From Streptomyces pristinaespiralis (GTDB lineage Bacteria; Actinomycetota; Actinomycetes; Streptomycetales; Streptomycetaceae): a stretch of 64,000 bases of DNA. Of this stretch, positions 28,507 to 36,567 are shown one piece after another (within the stretch, counting starts at the first letter, position 1; every line of letters begins with the position of its first letter). The notes below the pieces were generated by a model. It had not been told where the DNA came from. It saw only the letters and a program-made list of their open reading frames with translations, and searched no databases. A program made the position numbers and the translations under genes. The stretch covers positions 4,216,001 through 4,280,000 of the forward strand of contig NZ_CP011340.1 in the NCBI RefSeq assembly GCF_001278075.1, read 5' to 3'.

Positions 28507-28547
28507 ATGGTCGGGTACGGGCGGCTCCCGGCGCCCGGGGCGGCGGC

Positions 28548-29495
28548 TCAGCCGGCGGCGGCCCCCGCGAAGGCCGCCGGCGCCCCGGAGGACGCCCTGT
28601 CCACGGCCGCGAGCACCGCGGGCAGGTCGAGGCCGAGTGAGGCCATGACCTCCTCGTGGTCGCCGCCCTGGAAGGGCCAGCTCTGGTCCGCGCTCACCGA
28701 CGTGACCTCGCAGCGAGGCATCAGCAGCGCGAGCCCCTCGGCGACCCCGCCCTGACCCCGGTGCTCCTCGACGACGACGAACCGGGTGTGGTGGCGGGCA
28801 AGTTCGGCCGCGGCCGCGCTCAGGTGCGCGTGGTCGAGGCGGAGCAGGTGCGCGTGTGCGGTGCCGGGCGCCGCCCGCCGGGCCTCCATGGCCAGACGGG
28901 TGCCCTCCTCCCCCACCGACACCAGGCAGACCGCCTCGGGTCCGGCGCGGAACTCCCAGTTGACGAGGGGCGGTTGCTCTCCCGGCCAGTCGATCGAGTC
29001 GTACGCGGCGTTGCGTCCGGTCCGGATGTAGTGCGGGGTGCCGGAGCGCACCGCGGCCCGGACCACCGCGCGCATCTCGGCCTCGCCGTACGGGGCCGCG
29101 ATGGTCACGCCGGGGACGCTGCGCAGGATCGCCAGGTCCTCCAGGCAGTGGTGGGTGGTGCCGAACCACGCTCCGGAGACACCCGCGTAGGGCGCCATGA
29201 CGGTGACCCCGGCGGAGAGGTAACCGAGGGTCAGCTTCAGGCTCTCCGCCGCCCGCAGGGCCGCGAACGGCGCGAAGGTGCTGGCGAACGGCTTGTAGCC
29301 GCCCGCGGCGAGGCCCGCCGCCATGTCGACCATGGCGCCTTCCGCGATGCCGAGGTTGAAGAACCGTTCGGGATGGGCGGCCTGGAAGGGGTGGCCCTTG
29401 CCTCCCAGGTCCGCCTCCAGGCACACGATGGACCCGTCGTCGGCGGCGAGCCTGGTGAGCTCGTCCCGGTAGGCGTCCCGGCCGGAGAGAGTCAT
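28548..29495 (-). CDS. Transketolase, C-terminal subunit
   Basis: 315 residues: pyrimidine-binding and C-terminal domains of a split transketolase. The catalytic Glu is in FFNLGIAEGAMVDMAAGLA, with the phenylalanine-rich FASTFAPFAALR loop and HRGQGGVAEGLALL in the third domain. Start ATG overlaps the N-subunit stop (ATGA). With the N-subunit it moves a C2 ketol unit onto an aldehyde; in this cluster the expected acceptor is LysW-bound glutamate semialdehyde. Confidence 0.88.
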   Translation of the reverse strand: MTLSGRDAYRDELTRLAADDGSIVCLEADLGGKGHPFQAAHPERFFNLGIAEGAMVDMAAGLAAGGYKPFASTFAPFAALRAAESLKLTLGYLSAGVTVMAPYAGVSGAWFGTTHHCLEDLAILRSVPGVTIAAPYGEAEMRAVVRAAVRSGTPHYIRTGRNAAYDSIDWPGEQPPLVNWEFRAGPEAVCLVSVGEEGTRLAMEARRAAPGTAHAHLLRLDHAHLSAAAAELARHHTRFVVVEEHRGQGGVAEGLALLMPRCEVTSVSADQSWPFQGGDHEEVMASLGLDLPAVLAAVDRASSGAPAAFAGAAAG

Positions 29496-30307
29496 CGGAC
29501 GGCTCGCTTCCACTTGGCGGCGCGCGCGGCGTCGATGGTCACGTAATGGGAGGCGGCCTTGCCCTCGACGGCGGGTACGCCCTTCCCCTTGACGGTTTCG
29601 GCGACGACGGCCAGCGGCCGGCGGGCCGTCGAACGGTCCCCGGCGAACAGGTCCGTGAGAGCCGCCAGGTCGTGCCCGTCGGTCTCCGCCACCTCGAACC
29701 CGAAGGCGGCGAACCGCTCGGCGAGGCGGGGCAGCGGCGAGATGTCGGCCACCGGCCCGTCGTTCTGTCCCCCGTTGCGGTCCACGACGAGCACGAAGTT
29801 GCCCAGCTCCTGGGCGGCGGCGACCTGGCAGGTCTCCCAGACCAGGCCCTCCTGGAGCTCGCCGTCACCCGCGACGGCGATACCGAGCCCCGGCCTGCCC
29901 GCGATCCGGCGGGCCAGCGCCCACCCGGCCGCGTACGGCACCCCGTGGCCGAGGCTCCCGGTGGGGAAGCGGACGCCGGGCACCTTGGGGCCGGGGTGGC
30001 CGGTGTAGGGCCCGCCCGCCTGCCCGTAGAGCGGGGCCGGGTTCTCCGGCAGGACGCCGCTGACGTGCAGGGCGGCGTAGAGGCCGGCGGCCGCGTGGCC
30101 CTTGCTCAGCACGACCTCGGTGCCGTCGCCTGCCGAGACCCGGTGCAGCGCCGCGATCAGGATGTCGAGCACGGACAGGCTGCCGCCGAGGTGGCAGCCG
30201 CGCGGGCTCGCGGCCATGTCGACGACCAGCCGCCTGGCCTCCACCGCGCGTGCGGCGAGGGTGGCAAGGACCGGCACCGTCCGTGGCGCGTCGAGTACGG
30301 CGGTCAT
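29492..30307 (-). CDS. Transketolase, N-terminal (TPP-binding) subunit
   Basis: 271 residues: the thiamine-diphosphate domain of a split transketolase. HLGGSLSVLDILIAAL, SKGHAAAGLYAAL, and the TPP-Mg motif starting AVAGDGELQEGLVWE and ending about 25 residues later near VVDRNGGQNDG. Start shares one base with the stop of the kinase-hydrolase gene (TGATG). Split transketolases are typical of archaea and of secondary-metabolite clusters, such as those of the AmCP type. Confidence 0.9.
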   Translation of the reverse strand: MTAVLDAPRTVPVLATLAARAVEARRLVVDMAASPRGCHLGGSLSVLDILIAALHRVSAGDGTEVVLSKGHAAAGLYAALHVSGVLPENPAPLYGQAGGPYTGHPGPKVPGVRFPTGSLGHGVPYAAGWALARRIAGRPGLGIAVAGDGELQEGLVWETCQVAAAQELGNFVLVVDRNGGQNDGPVADISPLPRLAERFAAFGFEVAETDGHDLAALTDLFAGDRSTARRPLAVVAETVKGKGVPAVEGKAASHYVTIDAARAAKWKRAVR

Positions 30308-32157
30308 CAGCGGCTCCCTTCGGGCAGGGCGAACCATCGGTTGACGGCGTCGGCGAGCAGCGAGCGGGCGGTCCGGTACTCCATGCCGCCGATGCGCTCC
30401 TCGTCGGTGTGGTCGAGGGAGGAGTCGCCGGGCCCGTACGCCACCATCGGCACGTCGTGCCAGGTGGTGGCCAGCGTGTTCATGTCGGAGGTCCCCTTCT
30501 TCACCACGAAGCGGGGCCTGATCCCGGCATCGGCGAAGGCCCGGGTGAAGACCTTGACCAGCGGGCCGGAACGACCGCCGGCGTAGCCGGGGGTGGCGCG
30601 CAGCACCTCGATCCCGACGCCTTCGCGGACATGGCCGAGCGCGGCGGCACGCAGCGCTTCGAGGTCGGCCGAGGGCGGCACCCGGAAGTTGAGGATCCCG
30701 GTGGCGCGGTGCTGTTCCCGCCCGGTCGCGCAGCTGATGTCGATGACCGCGCTCAGGGCGTCGGGCGCCTGCTCGAGGACCGAGGCACGGATCTCGGCGA
30801 GGGCCGCGGTCAGGTGGTCCGGGGCGGACACCGCGTCCATGCCGGCCGAGTGCCCGCTGGGTACGGACGCGGTCACCTGGAGCTTGAACAGCCCGTAGTA
30901 GCCGAGGGTCAGGGTCCGCGCGCCGCTGGGCTCACCGATGACGACGGCGTCGGCCGGATAGTGGTCGCGGACGTGGAAGGCGCCCTTGGACGAGGAGATC
31001 TCCTCCTCGACCGCGCCGATCGCGCACAGCTGGCCGTCCTCCGGGATGTCCGCGTGCGCGAGCACCTCCAGGAAGGTCGCCAGGCTGCCCTTGGCGTCGA
31101 CGCTGCCGCGGCCCCACAGCTCGTCCTCGCGCCACTCGGCGGGCCAGTGGTGCGGCACCGTGTCGAGGTGGCCGAGGAGCAGCAGCCGCCGGGGGCCGTC
31201 GCCGCGGGTCGCGACCAGGTTCCCCGCCTCGTCGATCCTGGCCCGCATGCCGCGCTCCTGGCACCACTCGGCCAGGAAGGAGGCGAGCTCCGCCTCGTCG
31301 CCGGAGACCGACGGCACGGAGACGAGCCGGGTGAGCAGGCTGAGGTCGGCGGCGGGTTCCCTGGTGCGCCAGAAGCGGGTCCAGCCCGCCGGCTCGGTCA
31401 TGGTGTGCGGACCGGTGACGGCCACGTCCGCGCTGCCCTCCAGGGCGATCTCGGCGGCGCGGACCTTCTGGCGCATCCTGCCGCCCGCGTACTGCGCGCC
31501 GTCGCCCGGATAGGCGTTGCACAGCGTGGAGCGGGGGTCGTCGGGGTCGGTCAGCAGTCCGGGCGTGCCGGTGACCAGCCGCAGGTGGTCGGCGTGCAGG
31601 GCGTTGGAGAGGACCGCGGCGAGAACGTCGGCGTCGACGTTCAGCGGCGGCTCGCCGGCCCGGCCCGCCACCGGCGGCGACAGGCAGACCACGTCGTACG
31701 CGTCGAGCAGGGCGTTCAGCCGTACGGTGTCGACGTCGGCGGGCACACCGGCGCGGTGGTCGCGGACCACGAGGGGGCGGCCTTCGGCGGAGAGCGCCTT
31801 CAACGGCCGGTTGGCCCGGCCGGTCACCAGGCCGCCGCGGGCGGCCACGGCGGTGAACACGCTCAGCCCGAGCGTCCGCAGGGCCTGCTCGACGGCGGGC
31901 AGGGTGACCCGCTCGTAGGCGTCGACCAGGTGCGCCATCTCCTCGGGCGGGCAGTAGCGGACCGAGTCGCCGTTCGCCAGCCGCAGTTGCGGAATCGGTC
32001 GGCCGATCGCCGCGTAGTGCCGTTCGATGCCGGTGGCGCCGCCGGTGACCAGGAGCACCCGGGCACCGCGGGCCACGATGTCGGCGATCTCCTTGTGGAT
32101 GGTCTCGCGGTCGAGCGTCGCGCTGCCGACCTTGATCACGTAGAGGGGCCGGGTCAT
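30307..32157 (-). CDS. LysZ-type amino-acid kinase fused to LysK-type M20 hydrolase
   Basis: 616 residues with two enzymes. Residues ~1-265: ArgB/LysZ kinase (VIKVGSATLDR, LLVTGGATGIERHYAA, NVDADVLAAVLSNAL, GGRMRQKVRAAEIA), expected to phosphorylate the gamma-carboxyl of LysW-glutamate. Residues ~272-616: M20/ArgE-LysK metallopeptidase (LLLGHLDTVP metal site, GRGSVDAKGS bridging Asp, VEEEISSSKG general base, VVIGEPSG metal Glu), expected to release the finished amino acid from LysW. Start ATG overlaps the reductase stop (ATGA). Step 2 and the last step of the carrier pathway are thus in one chain; in the known pathways they are normally separate proteins. Confidence 0.88.
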   Translation of the reverse strand: MTRPLYVIKVGSATLDRETIHKEIADIVARGARVLLVTGGATGIERHYAAIGRPIPQLRLANGDSVRYCPPEEMAHLVDAYERVTLPAVEQALRTLGLSVFTAVAARGGLVTGRANRPLKALSAEGRPLVVRDHRAGVPADVDTVRLNALLDAYDVVCLSPPVAGRAGEPPLNVDADVLAAVLSNALHADHLRLVTGTPGLLTDPDDPRSTLCNAYPGDGAQYAGGRMRQKVRAAEIALEGSADVAVTGPHTMTEPAGWTRFWRTREPAADLSLLTRLVSVPSVSGDEAELASFLAEWCQERGMRARIDEAGNLVATRGDGPRRLLLLGHLDTVPHHWPAEWREDELWGRGSVDAKGSLATFLEVLAHADIPEDGQLCAIGAVEEEISSSKGAFHVRDHYPADAVVIGEPSGARTLTLGYYGLFKLQVTASVPSGHSAGMDAVSAPDHLTAALAEIRASVLEQAPDALSAVIDISCATGREQHRATGILNFRVPPSADLEALRAAALGHVREGVGIEVLRATPGYAGGRSGPLVKVFTRAFADAGIRPRFVVKKGTSDMNTLATTWHDVPMVAYGPGDSSLDHTDEERIGGMEYRTARSLLADAVNRWFALPEGSR

Positions 32158-33215
32158 GGCGACACCGCCGTGGTGGGCAGTCCGGCCGTCTCGTCGAAGC
32201 CGAAGATCAGGTTCATGGCCTGGACGGCCTGGCCGGCAGCGCCCTTGATCAGGTTGTCGAGGGCGGCCACGGCGACGCACTGGCCGTCGCGGACCGCGAT
32301 CGCGACCTCGGCGACGTTGGAGCCGACGACGGCCTTGAGCATGGGGAAGTCCTGCGGCACCTTGGGCGCCGGGCGGACCCGCACGAACGGCTTGCCGACG
32401 TACGCCTTGGCGTAGGCGCGCTTGACGTCCAGCGCCGAGACACCGGGCCGCAGTTCGGTGTACGCGGTGACCATGATGCCGCGGGCCACGTCGAGGCTGT
32501 GGGTGGCGAACCGCAGGTCCATGGCGGCGCCGGTGTAGTCGGCGATGGCCTGCTGGACCTCCGGCGCGTGCCGGTGCCCGTACAGCTTGTGGACCCGGAA
32601 GTTGCCGCTGCGCTCCGCGGGCGGCTCGTTGCCGCCGCGGCCGCCGCCCGTGGAGCCGGTCTTGGCGTCGACGACCACACGGTCGGCCACGAGCGACCGG
32701 GCGAACAGCGGGAACAGGGCGTAGACGCTGGTGACGGCCATGCAGCCGGGCAGGCTGATGAACCGGCTCTCCGGGACGCCGTCGCTCAACTCCGGTATGT
32801 AGTAGGCGAAGTCCTCCGAGGGCGGGTTCGCCGCGGTCCTCGGATAGTGCGTCAGGATCTCCGCGCCGTCCCGCAGGCGGAAGTCGCCGCCCAGGTTCAC
32901 GACCCGCTTGGCGTGCTCGGCGATCAGCGGCAGTTGCTCCGGCAGAGCGCCGGTGGGCAGGCAGCCGAAGGCGATGTCGACGGTCCCGCTGTCCGCCAGC
33001 TGCGCCAGGGGACGGAACTTGAGGCCGGCCGCCTTGGGATGGTTGCGCAGCCAGGGGTGGACGCTGCCGATGGTGGCGCCCGCGCTGCGCTCCGCGGAGA
33101 GGAAGGCGAGCTCGACGTGCGGGTGCTCCAGCAGGAGCCGGATCATCTCGCCGCCGGTGTAACCGCTGGCGCCGATGACGGCGACGCGGATCGTCTCGTG
33201 AGAGGTCTCAGCCAA
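32154..33215 (-). CDS. LysY/ArgC-type semialdehyde dehydrogenase
   Basis: 353 residues. NADPH Rossmann motif VAVIGASGYTGGEMIRLLL at the start; catalytic Cys in FISLPGCMAVTSVYALFP; later GSTGGGRGGNEPPAERSGNF and HRHAPEVQQAI. It reduces the LysW-glutamyl phosphate to the semialdehyde. No ATG/GTG lies near the conserved start; a TTG at 33213-33215 inside the DegT stop region, with GAAGG 10 bp upstream, is the best start. Overlaps the upstream aminotransferase gene by 8 bp. Confidence 0.88.
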   Translation of the reverse strand: MAETSHETIRVAVIGASGYTGGEMIRLLLEHPHVELAFLSAERSAGATIGSVHPWLRNHPKAAGLKFRPLAQLADSGTVDIAFGCLPTGALPEQLPLIAEHAKRVVNLGGDFRLRDGAEILTHYPRTAANPPSEDFAYYIPELSDGVPESRFISLPGCMAVTSVYALFPLFARSLVADRVVVDAKTGSTGGGRGGNEPPAERSGNFRVHKLYGHRHAPEVQQAIADYTGAAMDLRFATHSLDVARGIMVTAYTELRPGVSALDVKRAYAKAYVGKPFVRVRPAPKVPQDFPMLKAVVGSNVAEVAIAVRDGQCVAVAALDNLIKGAAGQAVQAMNLIFGFDETAGLPTTAVSP

Positions 33216-34527
33216 GACGGGCCGCCTTCTCGTACGGGCGGCGGTGGTCGCCCTCTTCGACGAGCTTCCTGATGGCGTCCGGGCGCCGGGCGACCTTCCG
33301 GAAGGCGTCGGCGTAGCGCAGGATGCGCTCGTACTCGACGGGGGAGCGCAGCTCACGGCAGAGGACCAGGGTGCTGTCCAGCATCCCCAGGGTGACCGGG
33401 AAGTCCTCCGGCCGGTGGTCGCGCACGGCTCCCGGGTTGAGGGAGAACGGGTAGCCGCCCCCGAAGCCGTCCCGGTGCCGGAAGGGCAGGTGGCACGGGA
33501 TCGGGGTGTTCTGCCACTCACGGGCGGGGACGCCCTCGGCGACGAGCAGTTCGTGCACCGCTTCCTTGACCGCGTGCACCGGGAGGTCGCCCAGGCCAAC
33601 GGCGTCCGGGTGCAGGGTCATCCGGTACATGTTGTAGGCGTGCACGTGCCCGTCCGGTACGTGCGGCGGGGTGAACAGGCCGGTCTCGCTCAGGGCCTCG
33701 CCGATCAGTGCGGCGTTACGGGCCCGGATCTCGTCGTAGTAGGGCAGGCGTGCCAGCTGGCTGGTGCCGAAGGCCGCGGCCACCCACGACATGCCGTAGT
33801 CGATGCCGTGCCGTTCGAGATAGGCGACGGCCCGGTCGTACGCCTCCTCCGTGGCGAAGAAGGCGATGCCGCCCTCGCCGCCGAGCGGGAAGTTCTTGTC
33901 GGCCATCAGGCTCTGGCCCGCGGCGTCGCCGAAGGAGCCGGCCAGCCGGTCGCCGATCTTCGCGGAGTGGGCGTGGGAGGCGTCCTCGACGAGCGCGATG
34001 CCGTGGCTGTCGGCCAGGGCGCGCAGCGCGGGAACGTCCGCGGGCAGACCGTGGACATGCACCGGCATGAGCGCGCGGGTCCGGTCCGTGATCGCGGCTG
34101 CGGCGGCCTGCGGGTCCATGCAGTACGTGACCGGGTCGATGTCGACGAACACCGGGATCGCGTGGGCGGCGACGACGGCCTGGGCGGTGGCGATGAAGGT
34201 GAACGCCGGGACGATGACCTCGTCGCCCGGCTGCACACCGGCGCCGACCAGGGCCATGTGCAGGCTGGAGGTGCCGCTCGCGGTGGGCAGGGCGTACCGG
34301 GCGCCGACGTAGGAGCGGTAGGCCTCCGCGAAGCCGGTGACGACCTTCTCGGGCGTCTGCCGCTGGGCGAGCATCAGGTTGAAGACGTCTTCCTTGGTGA
34401 TGACCGGGAAGAGCGTGCGGCGCATGGCCTTGGGGATCATCGCCCCGCCGCCGAGTGCGGCGAGTTCGGCCTCGAGGTCCGCGGCGTCGGGGAGCGGCAG
34501 CGGTGCCGCCGGGAAGTCAGTGATCAT
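33208..34527 (-). CDS. DegT/DnrJ/EryC1 aminotransferase
   Basis: 439 residues, fold-type I PLP enzyme. ALPTASGTSSLHMALVGAGV, GDEVIVPAFTFIATAQAV, LVEDASHAHSAKIGDR, and the Schiff-base Lys in SLMADKNFPLGGEGG (about Lys211). In the carrier pathway it would transaminate the keto group made by transketolase, giving the second amino group. Start ATG shares one base with the stop of the smaller DegT-like gene (TGATG). Confidence 0.85.
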   Translation of the reverse strand: MITDFPAAPLPLPDAADLEAELAALGGGAMIPKAMRRTLFPVITKEDVFNLMLAQRQTPEKVVTGFAEAYRSYVGARYALPTASGTSSLHMALVGAGVQPGDEVIVPAFTFIATAQAVVAAHAIPVFVDIDPVTYCMDPQAAAAAITDRTRALMPVHVHGLPADVPALRALADSHGIALVEDASHAHSAKIGDRLAGSFGDAAGQSLMADKNFPLGGEGGIAFFATEEAYDRAVAYLERHGIDYGMSWVAAAFGTSQLARLPYYDEIRARNAALIGEALSETGLFTPPHVPDGHVHAYNMYRMTLHPDAVGLGDLPVHAVKEAVHELLVAEGVPAREWQNTPIPCHLPFRHRDGFGGGYPFSLNPGAVRDHRPEDFPVTLGMLDSTLVLCRELRSPVEYERILRYADAFRKVARRPDAIRKLVEEGDHRRPYEKAARLG

Positions 34528-35171
34528 CAGCGTGCTCCGGAAGTGGCGGCGGGACGCGCCGCTCGGGTCAGGGCCATCCGTGCGCAGGCGGCCACGAGGG
34601 GGCTCAGCCGGTAGTTGAACTGGACGCCGGGCACCAGCGAGGCGTCGGCCTCCTCCTGCGTCCACATCGTGCGCAGGTCGTAGGCGCCGAAGATCTTCAG
34701 CCGCTCGGCGCGGGCCCAGAGCCCGGCGTCGTCGGTCAGCACGGCCGCCGCCGGCCCGAAGCCGAGTCCGGTCAGGTCCACGACCAGCGCGGGGGCACTC
34801 GCTCCGGCGGCCAGTTCGGCGAGCCGGTCGGCGTTGGTCGCGTCCAGTGCCACATGGTCGTAGGCGATGGGGCGCGGGCCGTCCTCTGTTCCGGCCCGCT
34901 CCACGGTGACGCCGAGCCAGTTCAGGAACGCCTCGGTGGCCGCGTCCGGCTCGGGCAGCGACACGGTGTCGCCGTGGCCGATGCCCTGGCCGGCGAGGGC
35001 CGCGTGGACGGCACCCGTACGGCTGTTGAGGAGGACCGCCTTCGCGCGGCCGGTCTGCTTGGTCAGCAGCCTTTCCAGACCGGGCAGTTCCCGGTCGCTC
35101 TTCTCGATGCTCATGACCACGCCCGAGGTGAGGACGCGGGTGAGCACCGTCGCTGTGTCGAACAGTTCCAT
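34527..35171 (-). CDS. Truncated DegT-like protein
   Basis: 214 residues, half the usual length. The segments ERLLTKQTGRAKAVLLNSRTGAVHAALAGQG (SGT-type cofactor loop reads SRT), GDTVSLPEPDAATEAFLNWLG and RLKIFGAYDLRTMWTQEEAD align in order with the large domain of DegT aminotransferases; the whole C-terminal domain is missing. A Lys is present (LKIFG) where the PLP Lys region would be. ATG 35171 is preferred (ACGGAG 8 bp upstream); a GTG at 35189 overlapping the ligase stop is possible. Its position beside the full DegT gene suggests a heterodimer or regulatory subunit. Confidence 0.7.
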   Translation of the reverse strand: MELFDTATVLTRVLTSGVVMSIEKSDRELPGLERLLTKQTGRAKAVLLNSRTGAVHAALAGQGIGHGDTVSLPEPDAATEAFLNWLGVTVERAGTEDGPRPIAYDHVALDATNADRLAELAAGASAPALVVDLTGLGFGPAAAVLTDDAGLWARAERLKIFGAYDLRTMWTQEEADASLVPGVQFNYRLSPLVAACARMALTRAARPAATSGAR

Positions 35172-35185
35172 GGGTCGTCTCCGTG

Positions 35186-36055
35186 TCACGCGGCAACGGC
35201 CGCCAGCTGCTCCGCGACGTAGGCGGCGAGGTGGCCGGCCACGTTGACGCCGTGCTGGGCGGAGGAGCGGGCGAATTCGGGGTTGGCATTCACTTCGAGC
35301 ACGAGCAGCTCACCGGTGGTCCGGTCCTCGACCAGGTCCACTCCGTAGAAACCGGGGCCGAGGATGTCGACGACGTTGCCGCAGAGCTTCTCGATCTCCG
35401 CGGTGACCTCGATCCGCCGGACCTCCGCCCCGAGGTGGGTGTTGGTGCGCCAGTCGGTCGAGACGCGCTGGATCGCCACCACGGGGGTGCGTCCGACGAC
35501 CACCACGCGCAGGTCGTGACCGGGCTTGTCGATGTACTCCTGCACGACGACGGGGAAGAGCTTCCCCGCGGCGTCGGCGGACTCGCGGCCGCCGGCCCAG
35601 GCCTCCACACACTCCGCGTTGGCCATCTTGGTGACGCCGCGCCCCCAGGACCCGCTCACGGGCTTCACCACGGCGGGCAGGCCCAGTTCGGCGACGCTCG
35701 CGTGCACCTGCTCGTAGCTGAAGGCGTGCCGGGTGACGGGGTGCGGGACGCCGTGGCGCTCGAAGAGCAGCGCCTGGAGCCCCTTGTCGTTGCAGGTCTC
35801 GATGGTCGAAGAGCGGTTGAGGGTGGTGGCTCCGGCGTGCTCGAGCCGGCGGGAGACGCTGATCGCCTCGCGGTGGGAGAGGTTCCTGATGAGGACGAGA
35901 CCGGGCGGGCCCGTGCGGCCCGCCACGACCTCGGCCAGATCCTTCACGAGCAACGGCCTTGCCGTCAGACCCTCGTCACGCAGTGCGCCGAGAAGGAGCT
36001 TCTCGTCCGGGCGCAGCATCGTGACCGAGAGCAGGACCTGGTCGGCGGATGTCAC
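35186..36055 (-). CDS. LysX/RimK-type ATP-grasp ligase (loads the carrier protein)
   Basis: 289 residues. RimK-like fold: HREAISVSRRLEHAGATTLN, LPAVVKPVSGSWGRGVTKM (ATP loop), VVQEYIDKPGHDLRVVVVG, and the C-terminal metal/product loop LVLEVNANPEFA. In lysine/arginine AmCP pathways this enzyme joins the alpha-amino group of glutamate or aminoadipate to the C-terminal Glu of LysW. The GTG start overlaps the LysW stop by 4 bp (GTGA), which ties it firmly to its carrier. Confidence 0.9.
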   Translation of the reverse strand: MTSADQVLLSVTMLRPDEKLLLGALRDEGLTARPLLVKDLAEVVAGRTGPPGLVLIRNLSHREAISVSRRLEHAGATTLNRSSTIETCNDKGLQALLFERHGVPHPVTRHAFSYEQVHASVAELGLPAVVKPVSGSWGRGVTKMANAECVEAWAGGRESADAAGKLFPVVVQEYIDKPGHDLRVVVVGRTPVVAIQRVSTDWRTNTHLGAEVRRIEVTAEIEKLCGNVVDILGPGFYGVDLVEDRTTGELLVLEVNANPEFARSSAQHGVNVAGHLAAYVAEQLAAVAA

Positions 36056-36240
36056 TCGCCCCAGTCCTCTTCCACCTCGGGGGCGAGGTCCAGCCGCGCG
36101 CCGGCGGCGGACTTCTCGACGACCTCGTGCTCCTGGCCACAGGCCGCGCACTCGGTGATCTCGCCCTTTTCCCAGGCTTCCTGAACCTCGAATTCCGTGT
36201 CGCACACGAGGCATTTCGGAGCCGCAATGGCGGTGGTCAT
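36052..36240 (-). CDS. LysW-type amino-group carrier protein (AmCP)
   Basis: 62 residues. N-terminal zinc ribbon (KCLVCDTEFEV ... ECAACGQEHEVV), acidic C-terminal half, and the hallmark C-terminus EDWGE, whose final Glu gamma-carboxyl carries the substrate in known AmCP systems. ATG at 36240 with AGGAG 9 bp upstream. First gene of the cluster operon. Because LysX, kinase, reductase and hydrolase genes follow, this is an AmCP pathway rather than an orphan; presence of transketolase indicates secondary metabolism, not lysine/arginine synthesis. Confidence 0.95.
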   Translation of the reverse strand: MTTAIAAPKCLVCDTEFEVQEAWEKGEITECAACGQEHEVVEKSAAGARLDLAPEVEEDWGE

Positions 36241-36414
36241 TATTCGATACTCCTTTTTCTGATCGTCATGCTGATACGGCCGGCGGCATGGCGGTCCCGC
36301 GGAGCGGGGGTCCGTGGTCGCGGCCCTGCTCCGCCGCACGGCGGTACGGGTGATGAAGGCGGGTGAAGGTGTCCGGTAAAGGCGTGCCTGGTGGGGCAGG
36401 TGTGCCTGGTGGGA

Positions 36415-36567
36415 TCAGACCCAGCCCGGGTCCTGCGGACCCGAGGTTCCGCTTCCGGCGACCGCGGCCCGGTCGGCGTCGGCCGGCGCGACGGAGAAGG
36501 CGATCAACGCGGCGGCGGCGATCATGCACGCCGCGACGTATTTGCGTGAGCGCGAGATGTACTTCAT
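36415..36567 (-). CDS. 50-residue secreted peptide precursor at the head of the AmCP cluster
   Basis: Sequence begins MKYISRSRKYVAACMIAAAA, then LIAFSVAPADADRAAVAG and ends SGTSGPQDPGWV. Basic n-region, hydrophobic core and an AxA-like cleavage site (about residue 31) give a classical Sec signal; the mature part would be ~19 residues ending DPGWV. The ATG at 36567 has GGGGGG 9 bp upstream. It lies between LysW and the divergent regulator, same strand as the cluster, 174 bp before LysW. No family known to me; signalling peptide is a hypothesis. Confidence 0.6.
   Translation of the reverse strand: MKYISRSRKYVAACMIAAAALIAFSVAPADADRAAVAGSGTSGPQDPGWV

Noticed and set aside
36266..36529. 87-codon minus-strand frame overlapping the 50-residue peptide gene
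   Set aside because: Different frame, Arg/Pro-rich, no start signal; the peptide frame has a ribosome site and signal peptide.
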